A stretch of 52,591 nt of DNA. It comes from Clostridium sp. chh4-2. Its GTDB lineage: Bacteria; Bacillota; Clostridia; Lachnospirales; Lachnospiraceae. The DNA lies in contig NZ_PKUU01000034.1 of NCBI RefSeq assembly GCF_002899675.1, positions 1-52,591 of the forward strand. The letters are read 5' to 3'. Position 1 is the stretch's first letter; the number at the start of each line of letters is the position of its first letter. The notes under the pieces are model-generated. The model worked only from the letters and a program-made list of their open reading frames with translations, did not search any database and was not told the DNA's origin. The translations under genes and the position numbers were made by a program. Below, piece by piece: positions 9,052-17,379 of this stretch.

Positions 9052-9344
9052 ATGAGATTGTGGGGGCGTGAGTTGTATCACATGGAGGGAGGGCATTACT
9101 CCTTTGCTACGAAAGATGATATTGTTATTGGTCTATATTTTATTTGTGAAAGATACCGAGGAGAGGGAGATGCGAGGCTAATATAGTGGAAATTACCAGA
9201 AGGATAGTGCTGGCAGGTAAAGATCAAGGTGGATGCTATATCAACAAATATAGAAAGCAACCATGCGCACTAGTCGATGGTGATGATAGAATTTGCAAAT
9301 TACATAAATTTAAAGATGCGAGTTTAAAGAAGGGGGTTCTATGA
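9052..9344 (+). pseudogene. Decayed GNAT-type acetyltransferase
   Basis: One frame from about 9052 reads 'GRELYHMEGGHYSFATKD' and continues as 'DIVIGLYFICERYRGEG', which matches the acetyl-CoA-binding strand and loop of GNAT enzymes. It stops at 9184-9186. A second frame (9186-9344) continues as 'VEITRRIVLAGKDQGG' and 'YINKYRKQPCALVDG', resembling the 'N..A..LY...GF' end of the same fold. Its stop overlaps the ATP-grasp start (ATGA). A single gene broken by a frameshift explains both parts. An intact version would have N-acetylated the amino sugar; the later PglD-like gene may now do this. Confidence 0.55.
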
Positions 9345-10426
9345 GAGATATAACGATTTTGATGTCGGCTTGCGGTTCTCCAACGATGCCAGGAGGATTA
9401 TCGTGCTTCAGAAATAATGGAGAGCGATTAATAAGAGTCATTGGTGTTGACATGGTAGATGAACCGACGGCAAGACACATGCTTGATGGTTTTTATAAAG
9501 TGCCACCTGTGACAAGTCCTGATTATTTCGACATTATCCTAAATATATGCAAGAAGGAAAATGTGGATATTTATTTTCCAAATATTTCAGCCGAAGTTGG
9601 AGCAATGAAGATATATAAAGATAAATTTGAGACCATTGGTGTAAAGGTTTCCATTTCAAATTTGGATTCCATTGAAATTGGGAACGATAAGTTGCGCACG
9701 TATCAGACACTCCAAAAGGCAGGTATAGCTGTTCCTGAATTTTACGCTGTGAACTGTGTTGCGGATTTTGCCGAAGGTTGTAAAGTGCTAGGCTTTCCTG
9801 ACAAGGCGGTATGTTTGAAAATTGTTAGCGGAAGCGGTAGCCGTGGTGTACGGATTATCGATAATAAGAAGTCAAGATATGATATTTTTGCGAATAGTAA
9901 GCCGAATACCTTTTTTACCTCATACGAGGACATGTTGCGTGTTTTGAACAGTGTGGAGACCATTGCTCCCATGATGTTAATGCCGTATCTGCCGGGCAAT
10001 GAATATACCGTGGATTTGTTGGCTGAAAACGGAAAAGTGCTTTACATGGTTGGAAGAGATAATGTCAAGAGCTTGATGAGTATTGCTCAGGAAAGCATCT
10101 TGTTAAAGGATGATATCGCATATGATGTTGCTGAAAAACTGATAGCTCTTTTGAAGTACGATGGCAATATGGGCATTGACTTTATGAAGGATGAACAGGG
10201 AATTCCTGTTATTACGGATATTAACCCGCGTATTACAGCAACAATTGCACTTCCAGCTGCCGGTGGACTCAACTTGCCATATTTTAGAATAAAGCAGTTA
10301 TTAGGTGAGAAATTGCCACCTGTAGATATTAGGTATGGTACAAAGATAAAACGGTATTACCTTGAAACCTTCTGTGACAAAGAAGGTAATCCGGTTAAGT
10401 ACACTTGTACTGGAAGTCATACATAG
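9341..10426 (+). CDS. ATP-grasp ligase, CarB-like
   Basis: A 361-residue ATP-grasp enzyme of the class that joins a carboxylate to an amine or similar nucleophile through an acyl phosphate. A Rossmann-like preATP-grasp part (residues 1-90) includes 'DIYFPNISAEVGAM'. 'IGNDKLRTYQTLQKAGIAVPEFYAV' starts the ATP domain, 'CLKIVSGSGSRGVRI' is the glycine-rich ATP loop, and 'GIDFMKDEQGIPVITDINPRI' carries the Mg-binding D..E/N residues. The ATG overlaps the stop of the broken acetyltransferase. In surface-polymer loci such proteins can attach amino acids or acyl groups to sugars. The substrate cannot be read from the sequence. Confidence 0.8.
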   Translation: MRDITILMSACGSPTMPGGLSCFRNNGERLIRVIGVDMVDEPTARHMLDGFYKVPPVTSPDYFDIILNICKKENVDIYFPNISAEVGAMKIYKDKFETIGVKVSISNLDSIEIGNDKLRTYQTLQKAGIAVPEFYAVNCVADFAEGCKVLGFPDKAVCLKIVSGSGSRGVRIIDNKKSRYDIFANSKPNTFFTSYEDMLRVLNSVETIAPMMLMPYLPGNEYTVDLLAENGKVLYMVGRDNVKSLMSIAQESILLKDDIAYDVAEKLIALLKYDGNMGIDFMKDEQGIPVITDINPRITATIALPAAGGLNLPYFRIKQLLGEKLPPVDIRYGTKIKRYYLETFCDKEGNPVKYTCTGSHT

Positions 10427-10459
10427 TTAGATGCCGTTTTGACGTGAAAAGGAGAAGTA

Positions 10460-11173
10460 ATGAGTACTACTAAAACAACGGTTAAGCCTCGGGTTAGTTT
10501 TTACACGCGCTTTGTGAAAAGATTTTTTGATATTTTTCTCTGTACATTGGCCTTGGTTGCACTGAGTCCGTTGCTTCTTTTCGTGAGTGTATTAGAGCTT
10601 ATTTGTCATGGTAGACCCATTTTTTATGTTACCAAAAGACCAGGTCTAAACGGGAAGATCATAAAATTATTTAAATTTAGGAGTATGACAAACAAGAAGG
10701 GAGAAGATGGTCTTTTATTGCCGGAAGAGCAAAGGCTGACCAGATTTGGTTATTACCTCAGAAAATTATCGATAGATGAATTGCCGGAGTTGATTTCTAT
10801 CATCAAGGGCGATATGAGCATTATTGGACCCAGACCGTTGTTGGTTGAATATTTGGATTTATATTCACCGCGCCACATGATGCGTCATGCTGTAAGACCG
10901 GGCTTAGCTTGTCCAAAGGTATTTAAAAAGGGTGAGCCACATGTGCATACAGGAACATGGCGAGAGCAGTTTGAGTCGGATATTTATTATGTAGAGCATG
11001 TAAGTTTTCTTTATGATTTAAAAGTCTTTTTAGCAGTAATACAAGAAATTTTTGCCCACGACGAATATAGAGCAGCAGATACAAGAGTACCTTTCGATGG
11101 CACTAACCTAGATGAGACAAGAAGTAAAAATGAAGTGGAGAATGCAGTTCGATACAATAGCGTAGCGAGGTAA
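10460..11173 (+). CDS. PglC/WcaJ-type initiating phospho-sugar transferase
   Basis: A 237-residue bacterial sugar transferase that moves a sugar-1-phosphate onto undecaprenyl phosphate, starting each repeat unit. 'FVKRFFDIFLCTLALVALSPLLL' is the N-terminal re-entrant membrane helix. 'YVTKRPGLNGKIIKLFKFRSM' is the conserved loop. 'KLSIDELPELISIIKGDMSIIGPRPL' holds the catalytic Asp-Glu pair and the Pro-Arg-Pro motif. The short length without extra N-terminal helices is of the PglC type, which uses UDP-diNAcBac, in agreement with the dehydratase/aminotransferase pair. A good ribosome site (AAAGGAGAAG) is present. A broken second copy lies at 11898-12266. Confidence 0.9.
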   Translation: MSTTKTTVKPRVSFYTRFVKRFFDIFLCTLALVALSPLLLFVSVLELICHGRPIFYVTKRPGLNGKIIKLFKFRSMTNKKGEDGLLLPEEQRLTRFGYYLRKLSIDELPELISIIKGDMSIIGPRPLLVEYLDLYSPRHMMRHAVRPGLACPKVFKKGEPHVHTGTWREQFESDIYYVEHVSFLYDLKVFLAVIQEIFAHDEYRAADTRVPFDGTNLDETRSKNEVENAVRYNSVAR

Positions 11174-11178
11174 AGCGT

Positions 11179-11901
11179 ATGAATATATTAGTTTTTGCAC
11201 CACACCCGGATGATGAGATTTTGGGCGTTGGTGGAACAATGGCAAGAGAAGTTGCAGCAGGAAATAAGGTATATGTTTGTATTATCACCAGAGGGAAAGC
11301 CCCTTTATATATTGAGGACGAGGAGACAAAAAAACTACCTCATAGTTTATATTATGAAATTAAAGCTGCACACGAGGCAATTGGTGTCACAAAGACCTTT
11401 TATCTGCAACACCCTGTAGTGATGTTAGAAACGGTGCCTCGTTACGAATTGAATAAAAGTATCGTGGATGTAATCAACGAGGTACATCCCGACACAGTTT
11501 ATATACCGCATTTCGGCGATATGCAGAAAGATCATGAAGTAGCTGCCGAGGCGGTTATGGTGGCGGTTCGTCCAAGAGGCAAGCACATGGTTCGGGTTGT
11601 GTATGCGTATGAGACACTATCTGAAACGGAGTGGAACATTCCACACAGCAAAAATGCGTTTATACCAAATACCTTTGTGGAAATAAGCGATTATCTCGGA
11701 AAGAAGTTAGGCGCAATGGGATGTTTCAAGTCTCAGCTTAGTGACTTCCCGAACCCACGGTCTTTGGAGGCCGTGGAAAGCTTGGCCAAACTACGAGGTT
11801 CTACTGCAGGATTTAAAGCTGCAGAGGCATTTGCATTGGTGAGAGAATATAGAGATCTGAGTCGGTGGGGACTTCCTAACCCAAAACATCAGGAAAATTG
11901 A
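11179..11901 (+). CDS. PIG-L (LmbE-like) family N-deacetylase
   Basis: A 240-residue zinc-dependent deacetylase. The metal site is visible as 'FAPHPDDEILGVGGT' at the N-terminus and the downstream histidine in 'HFGDMQKDHEVAAEAV'. The family removes acetyl groups from GlcNAc-type substrates. Here it could free an amino group for re-acylation by the ATP-grasp enzyme, the ligase/carrier pair or the PglD-like enzyme. The gene starts 5 bp after the sugar transferase and its end overlaps the broken sugar transferase by 4 bp. Confidence 0.88.
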   Translation: MNILVFAPHPDDEILGVGGTMAREVAAGNKVYVCIITRGKAPLYIEDEETKKLPHSLYYEIKAAHEAIGVTKTFYLQHPVVMLETVPRYELNKSIVDVINEVHPDTVYIPHFGDMQKDHEVAAEAVMVAVRPRGKHMVRVVYAYETLSETEWNIPHSKNAFIPNTFVEISDYLGKKLGAMGCFKSQLSDFPNPRSLEAVESLAKLRGSTAGFKAAEAFALVREYRDLSRWGLPNPKHQEN

Positions 11902-12266
11902 CGGCAGTAGCTTGCACTCCTACCTCTTTTGTACGGATTGTGCTTGCTATCCCACTTCTTATCATAGACTTGCCTGTATTGATAGATGTTGGTTCTCCTG
12001 TGTTGTTCAAGCAGAAGAGGATAGCATTTAATAACAAGGAATTTTCGCTACTAAAGTTCTGCTCTATGAATAACAAATGTGGTGAGAATGGTGTTTGCCT
12101 TCCGGATGGCGAGCGTATTACGAAACTTGGCAATTTCCTGAGGAGGAGTTCCAGTGATGAATTTCCAAGTCTTCTGAGTATCAAAAAAGGAATGAAAATA
12201 GAGAACCAGACAGTACCTGAGAAATTGGCAGAGAACTTCTGGGAGCAGTTTTATAAGAATAGATAA
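11898..12266 (+). pseudogene. Truncated second sugar transferase
   Basis: This 122-codon frame has only a TTG start and lacks both ends of the family. It keeps part of the first helix ('IVLAIPLLIIDLPVLI'), the 'LFKQKRIAFNNKEFSLLKF' loop and 'LRRSSSDEFPSLLSIKKGM'. It then loses the catalytic 'GPRPL' region and ends after 'FWEQFYKNR'. The catalytic 'IDELPEL' has changed to 'SDEFPSL'. It is homologous in outline to the intact gene at 10460-11173, so it is either a duplicated copy in decay or the remains of an older initiating enzyme replaced during module exchange. Confidence 0.75.
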
Positions 12267-12296
12267 CTAGGAAAAATAGACAATTAGGAGTATGAA

Positions 12297-12938
12297 ATGA
12301 AAAAAATAATTATTGTAGGAGCGGGTGGCTTTGGCCGTGAGCTTTTACAGTGGATTAAGGACATCAATGAAGAAAAACCTACATGGGAAATTTCCGGTTT
12401 TATCGATGATAATACCAGTGCCCTAGATGGCGTGGAGATTGATTATCCGATTATCGGAACAATTGAGGATTGGCAGCCGAAAGAGGATGAAGAGTTTGCT
12501 CTTGCATTAGGCTCTCCTGAATTGAAGAGAAAGATTGTAAGCGATTTTAAAGCGAAAGGTGCAAAATTCGCCACTGTGATTCATCCTACGGCAATTCTAA
12601 CCCCTTTCAGTAAATATGGTGAAGGACTGATCATGTTTCCTTATTCAAAGCTTTCAGTCAATTCAGAGGTTGGTGATTTCGTGACCATTCTTGCCACACC
12701 GATTGGACATGACACTTATGTGGGGGATTATACGGTAATTAGCGGTGGTTGTAACATTGTCAGAAACGTGCATATCGGTAACGATGTATTCTTGGCGGCC
12801 GGTGTCTGTATCGCACAGGATGTAAAAATCGGTGACGGTGCCTACCTTGGACTTGGTGCCGTGATTTTGAGGGATGTTGATCCGGGAGCGACCATGTTCG
12901 GAAATCCGGCAAGGGTATTGCCGCAGAAATCGAATTAG
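12297..12938 (+). CDS. NeuD/PglD-type sugar O/N-acyltransferase
   Basis: A 213-residue two-domain enzyme. The N-terminal Rossmann-like part ('IIIVGAGGFGRELLQWI', then 'GFIDDN') binds the UDP-sugar, and the C-terminal left-handed beta-helix has hexapeptide repeats ('HIGNDVFLAAGVCIAQDVKIG'). The catalytic histidine is probably in 'TPIGHDTYVGDY'. PglD acetylates the 4-amino group of the UDP-sugar in bacillosamine synthesis, so this completes the set with the dehydratase and aminotransferase. The adjacent acyl-AMP ligase and carrier protein make a non-acetyl donor conceivable, but that is inference. Confidence 0.85.
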   Translation: MKKIIIVGAGGFGRELLQWIKDINEEKPTWEISGFIDDNTSALDGVEIDYPIIGTIEDWQPKEDEEFALALGSPELKRKIVSDFKAKGAKFATVIHPTAILTPFSKYGEGLIMFPYSKLSVNSEVGDFVTILATPIGHDTYVGDYTVISGGCNIVRNVHIGNDVFLAAGVCIAQDVKIGDGAYLGLGAVILRDVDPGATMFGNPARVLPQKSN

Positions 12939-13106
12939 TTGATAGTAGAAAAAAGCAGAAAAAAGCAGAAACATAGCTGTGAATAAGAAGTGTATAATCA
13001 GTCACTCATACACACGGTCTTTGTGTAGCTGGCTGTAAAAATAAAGAATCAATACAAAGAAAAATACAAACCTAACCGATGAAAGAATTATGTGGGAGGT
13101 ATATTA

Positions 13107-14639
13107 ATGAGAAGTAAACTGGCAGAAGCCTTTTATAAGAATGCCGCAAAGATGCCGGAAAAGATGGCGATTTGGTGCGATGGTGAATCTATGACATATG
13201 CAGAGATGGCAAACCTTGTGAGCCGCTATTCCAATCTTCTTCTGAAGAATGGCGTAGTATATGGTGATCATATTGCCATTCCTATGAACAACAGCATAGA
13301 GTCGGTGGCACTGCTCTTTTCCGCAGCAGATCTTGGAGTATGCCTTGTGCCGCTGAATCCTACGCTTCCTCTGGAGGCAATTGTTTCGGCTATGCGTTCA
13401 GGTGATATGAAGCATCTGATTGCAAGAAAAGCCTTTTTTGTAGAATGCGACAAGAAGGGCGGCATTCAGGTGGAAGGTGTATCCGTTTGCCTGGATGGTG
13501 AATATGGGGACACGGTTCCCTTTGCGCAGATTGAAACAATGCCGGATAGCCGTCCCGCCTGTGAGAAAATCACAGGTGACGAGAGCCTCATCCTGACTAT
13601 GACATCTGGATCTACGGGTAAGCCGAAGCCGATTGATATTAGCCAGAACAATAAGTACGACCGGGCGATGGCGCATATCCGTGTGTACGGAATTACAAAG
13701 GATGACCGTATCCTTGCCGCCACGCCACTTTACCATTCTTTGGCAGAGCGCCTGGTGATTTTGCCGATGGTTCTAGGTGCTACATCCATTTTGTTGCCTC
13801 GATTTACACCGGCTCTTTGGCTGAACTGTGCCAAGGAGCAGAAGGCTACATTTACCATTGCTGTGTCTGCACAACTGGCACAGATTCTGGATGCGCTTTC
13901 CAAGCCGGATGCTCCTTCCATTGATAATTTTCACTGCATCGTATCCTCTTCGGCTCTGCTCGAGGAGAGTGTGAAGTATAAATTGATTGAGAAACTCAAC
14001 TGTGAGTTCCACGAGATGTATGGAACATCCGAGACATCAACAATCACCAATATTTGCTTCCAGAAGACTGCGAACAAGCAGAAGTCCGTGGGACTTCCTT
14101 TTGATGAGGCATCTGTCCGTATCTGGGATGAGGATGATGCGAGGGACTGCATACCGGGAGTGGTAGGAGAGATTCTTTGCAAGTCCACATTGGCCTGCAA
14201 GGGATATTATAAGCAGGAGGCTCTGTTTGCGGCTTCTATCTATGACGGATATTTCAGAACTGGAGATCTTGGTTACATGGATGAGGACGGTTATTTGTAC
14301 TTTGCTGGCCGTAAGAAGGAACTCATCATCACAGGTGCGGTTAATGTTTATCCGAACGATATTGACGAGATAGTCCGCCGTATTCCTGAGATCGAGGAGT
14401 GCGCCGCATTCCCATATCCGGATGACAAGCTGGGTGAAATCGTTGCATTGGCTATTGTGCCAAAGGAGCAGGAAGAGGTCAGAATCAGAAGTGTAAAAGC
14501 ATACTGCGCAAGACATTTAGCCGATTTCCAACAGCCTCACAAAATTTTTATCGTGGACGCCCTGCCGAAGAATGCATTAGGTAAGCTCCTGCGAATGAAT
14601 ATCCTTGAGCATATCGGTGCTTTAGGTTTGGATAACTGA
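13107..14639 (+). CDS. Acyl-AMP ligase / acyl-CoA synthetase-like enzyme
   Basis: A 510-residue class I adenylate-forming enzyme that activates a carboxylic acid with ATP and passes it to a thiol. The P-loop 'MTSGSTGKPKP' is at about residue 165. 'EMYGTSETSTI' and 'YFRTGDLGYMDEDGYLYFAGRKKELII' are the A5 and A7/A8 motifs. 'PKNALGKLLR' near the C-terminus holds the catalytic lysine. The start at 13107 follows GGGAGG by 7 nt; a GTG 15 bp upstream is in frame but overlaps that site. A carrier protein gene follows after 52 bp, giving a DltA/DltC-like pair, though this is not a D-alanine operon. Codon style and direction match the next three genes. Confidence 0.88.
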   Translation: MRSKLAEAFYKNAAKMPEKMAIWCDGESMTYAEMANLVSRYSNLLLKNGVVYGDHIAIPMNNSIESVALLFSAADLGVCLVPLNPTLPLEAIVSAMRSGDMKHLIARKAFFVECDKKGGIQVEGVSVCLDGEYGDTVPFAQIETMPDSRPACEKITGDESLILTMTSGSTGKPKPIDISQNNKYDRAMAHIRVYGITKDDRILAATPLYHSLAERLVILPMVLGATSILLPRFTPALWLNCAKEQKATFTIAVSAQLAQILDALSKPDAPSIDNFHCIVSSSALLEESVKYKLIEKLNCEFHEMYGTSETSTITNICFQKTANKQKSVGLPFDEASVRIWDEDDARDCIPGVVGEILCKSTLACKGYYKQEALFAASIYDGYFRTGDLGYMDEDGYLYFAGRKKELIITGAVNVYPNDIDEIVRRIPEIEECAAFPYPDDKLGEIVALAIVPKEQEEVRIRSVKAYCARHLADFQQPHKIFIVDALPKNALGKLLRMNILEHIGALGLDN

Positions 14640-14691
14640 TAGCATTTCAAATACTGAGAATTGAAATCAAATGATAGGAGCATACGAGCTG

Positions 14692-14922
14692 ATGAGAGAA
14701 TTTATTATTGACTATTTACAAAGAGAATACACCCTTCCTGATGGGATTGAGTTGGACACTTTTAACTACATTGAATCCGGCTATGTGGATTCTTTTGGGC
14801 TGATTCAGTTTATTGCAACCATTGAAGATGAGTATAACATTGAATTTACAGATGAGGATTTGCAGAACCCCGAATTGAAAACCGTTGGTGGTCTTATCAA
14901 AATCATGGAATCAAAACAGTAA
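14692..14922 (+). CDS. Acyl carrier protein
   Basis: A 76-residue acidic four-helix carrier. The phosphopantetheine attachment site is Ser34 in 'GYVDSFGLIQFI', with 'DSFGL' replacing the commoner 'DSLGL'. The rest ('IEDEYNIEFTDEDLQNPELKTVGGLI') is standard for ACPs. The ATG at 14692 is chosen because GGAG at 14677-14680 precedes it; an earlier in-frame ATG at 14671 would begin before that site. It sits directly behind the acyl-AMP ligase, so it probably receives the activated acid. No phosphopantetheinyl transferase is seen here, so a housekeeping one would be needed. Confidence 0.88.
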   Translation: MREFIIDYLQREYTLPDGIELDTFNYIESGYVDSFGLIQFIATIEDEYNIEFTDEDLQNPELKTVGGLIKIMESKQ

Positions 14923-14951
14923 ATAGTTCAGGAGAGTAAAGGAGGCGAGAT

Positions 14952-16127
14952 ATGGAAGGAGAGATTTGTATCGGCATGACAGGTGCTGGAAGAGCAACAG
15001 AATTACATATGAATGCGCTGCTGCGGTTTAGTGAATTTCCGGTGCGTTATAAGAGAATCATCGCAAGGCGTGAAGAACAGGTAGAGGCGATGAGAAAACG
15101 TTATGGCTTTGAAATCAGCTCTACAGATTTTGAAGACCTTTTGAATGATGAAGAGATTGATGTGATTGACATCTGCACGCCGCCGTATGTGCATGAGGAA
15201 ATGATTGAAAAAGCACTGAAGGCGGGTAAGCATGTTATCTGCGAGAAGCCGCTGACCGGTTATTTCGGTATGCCGGGGGATGTTGCACCAATTGGGGATA
15301 TGGTTTCCAAAGCGTTTATGTATGAGAATATTCTGAAATCCCTGGAACGTCTGCGTACCATTGTGAACGAATCTGGAAAGAAATTTATGTATGCCGAGAA
15401 CTTTATTTACGCTCCAGCGATTGTAAAAGCAGCAGAGATTATCAAGGCGAAAAAGAGCAGGATACTATTTGCCAAAGGTGAAGAGAGCCTAAAGGGTTCA
15501 AGTTCTCCAGTTGCAGGTGAGTGGTGCAAAACAGGCGGCGGCACATTTATCCGTACCGGTGCACATCCGTTGAGTGCGATCCTTTGGCTGAAGCAGCAGG
15601 AAGCAGAGGCTTTCGGCAAGAAAATCCGGGTTACTTCTGTCCTTGCAGATATGGGGCGTGTGACGCCTACTCTAACCGATTACGAACACAGACACATTGC
15701 CGCTAGACCGCGAGATGTTGAAGATTTAGGGACTGTTATACTTACATTTTCGGACAAATCCAAGGCAGTTATTATGGCCAATGATACACTTCTTGGTGGC
15801 AGTAAAAATTATGTAGAGCTTTATTGCAATGATACTGCCATCAACTGTACCCTGACGATGGCGGATATGATGGAGACATATTTTCTGGATGAGCATGGAT
15901 TGGATGATGTTTATATTTCCGAAATGTTGCCCAGCAAGACAGGATGGAATAAACCTTTCCTTATGGATGAGATTATGCGTGGCTACACGGACGAGATTAA
16001 GGATTTTATGGAATGCATCCAGTACGATCGTGAACCGAAATCCGGTTTTGATATGGCATATCTTACTGCAAAGGTCATTTATGCGGCATATATGTCCGCT
16101 GAGGTGGGACATATTGTTGAACTGTAA
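14952..16127 (+). CDS. Gfo/Idh/MocA-family oxidoreductase
   Basis: A 391-residue NAD(P)-dependent dehydrogenase. The N-terminal Rossmann domain has 'IGMTGAGRATELHMNALL'. The catalytic 'CEKPLTGYFG' (EKP motif near residue 99) follows 'DVIDICTPPYVHEEMIEKAL'. The C-terminal part is the usual alpha/beta sugar-binding domain, including 'WCKTGGGTFIRTGAHPLSAI' with the catalytic Asp/His region altered to 'TGAHPL'. A strong AAAGGAGG site precedes the start. The family oxidises or reduces sugars and cyclitols. Here it lies between a carrier protein and an aldolase, so it may act on the precursor of the acyl group or on a keto-sugar. Confidence 0.87.
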   Translation: MEGEICIGMTGAGRATELHMNALLRFSEFPVRYKRIIARREEQVEAMRKRYGFEISSTDFEDLLNDEEIDVIDICTPPYVHEEMIEKALKAGKHVICEKPLTGYFGMPGDVAPIGDMVSKAFMYENILKSLERLRTIVNESGKKFMYAENFIYAPAIVKAAEIIKAKKSRILFAKGEESLKGSSSPVAGEWCKTGGGTFIRTGAHPLSAILWLKQQEAEAFGKKIRVTSVLADMGRVTPTLTDYEHRHIAARPRDVEDLGTVILTFSDKSKAVIMANDTLLGGSKNYVELYCNDTAINCTLTMADMMETYFLDEHGLDDVYISEMLPSKTGWNKPFLMDEIMRGYTDEIKDFMECIQYDREPKSGFDMAYLTAKVIYAAYMSAEVGHIVEL

Positions 16128-16154
16128 ATACTTAAATTTAGAGAGGAACACGAT

Positions 16155-17102
16155 ATGAGAAACATTGACGGGATTCGCCTTATAGATGCGACCCTCCGAG
16201 ATGGAGGGATTGTAAACGATTTCTATTTCACGGATGAATGCGCTCGGGCAATCTACGAAGCAAATGTCGCGACGGGCATTGACTATATGGAGTTTGGATA
16301 TCGGGCAGATAAGAAGATGTTCGATGTAAACGAATTTGGAAAGTGGAAGTTTACGACAGATGAGGATATACGTTCTATCGTAGACGAAAACAATACACGG
16401 ATGAAAATCTCAATTATGTGTGATGTGGGACGCTGTGACTATAAGAACGACTTTCATAAAAAGAACGAAAGCCCCGTGGATTTAATTCGTGTGGCAACCT
16501 ATATTGACACAATCTCCGAGTGTATTGAAATGATCGAGTTTGCAGTAAAGCAGGGGTATGAGGCTACCTGTAACCTGATGGCGGTCTCCAAGTGCAGCAC
16601 TTCACAGTTGGTTAAGGCACTAGATATGCTTGCCGCTTCTCCTGCAATGGGTGTGTATGTGGTAGACAGTTATGGCGCACTTTATCCCGAGCAGATAAGA
16701 CGTCTGACTACATTGTTTTACGATATGCTGACTCCCGCTGGGAAACTCGTGGGTATTCACGCTCATAACAACCAGCAGTGTGGCTTTGCCAACACGCTGG
16801 AGGCATACAACAATGGGGCAAAACTTCTGGATGCCACAGCCTATGGCATGGGTCGAGGCGCTGGCAATGCCCATATGGAGGCATTGGTAGGTTATTTCAA
16901 TGGCAGGAAGTACCATATAGGGCCACTGCTTGATTTAGTTGAGAAACATATGCTTGACCTTAATAAGCAGACGGTCTGGGGGTATAACACATCTTATATG
17001 CTCACTGGGCTTACGGATAACCACCCGAGAAGTGCAATTGCTGCGACCAAGAAGAAGGAAGTCAACTTCAGAGAGCAGTTTGATGCGCTGGAGTATAAGT
17101 AA
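16155..17102 (+). CDS. DRE-TIM (HMGL-like) aldolase, 4-hydroxy-2-oxovalerate aldolase type
   Basis: A 315-residue metal-dependent aldolase or condensing enzyme. The hallmark 'IDATLRDGGIVND' opens the barrel and supplies Arg and Asp. 'HAHNNQQCGFAN' near residue 200 gives the two metal-binding histidines. 'DATAYGMGRGAGNAHME' is the conserved end of the barrel. The family splits or joins pyruvate or acetyl units with an aldehyde or keto acid. Occurrence in surface-polysaccharide clusters is known, but the product is usually uncharacterised. The gene is 27 bp after the oxidoreductase, with the same direction and a GAGAGG site. It plausibly makes a branched or hydroxy acid used by the ligase/carrier pair. 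Confidence 0.82.
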   Translation: MRNIDGIRLIDATLRDGGIVNDFYFTDECARAIYEANVATGIDYMEFGYRADKKMFDVNEFGKWKFTTDEDIRSIVDENNTRMKISIMCDVGRCDYKNDFHKKNESPVDLIRVATYIDTISECIEMIEFAVKQGYEATCNLMAVSKCSTSQLVKALDMLAASPAMGVYVVDSYGALYPEQIRRLTTLFYDMLTPAGKLVGIHAHNNQQCGFANTLEAYNNGAKLLDATAYGMGRGAGNAHMEALVGYFNGRKYHIGPLLDLVEKHMLDLNKQTVWGYNTSYMLTGLTDNHPRSAIAATKKKEVNFREQFDALEYK

Positions 17103-17151
17103 ACAGTGTGTATAAATAAGAGGACAGAAAGAAATAGGAAGTATATTTAAA

Positions 17152-17325
17152 ATGGATGCAACGATAAGAAAAAGATGCCCAATGATTGATATATGTAAGT
17201 TCTTTTTTTAGACGGATGTTGTTACGGAGGATGAAACTGTTGTAGGCATTCGGATGATTCTGCTTTCCGAGATTTGGAAAGCGGAGAGTGTAATGATGGG
17301 GAAACAAGAACTGTTGGAGACATGA
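17152..17325 (+). pseudogene. Unidentified decayed reading frame
   Basis: The 277-bp gap before the glycosyltransferase holds one frame broken by a single TAG at 17209-17211. It reads 'MDATIRKRCPMIDICKFFF', stop, 'TDVVTEDETVVGIRMILL' and on to a TGA at 17323. The composition is protein-like, but I cannot name a family. It marks the change from the mid-GC to the AT-rich half of the locus and may be a leftover of module exchange. Confidence 0.35.
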
Positions 17326-17379
17326 TATCTTCTTAATGTGAGTGTGTAAATTCAAGAAGGAAAGGGGTGGAGGAAGTAT

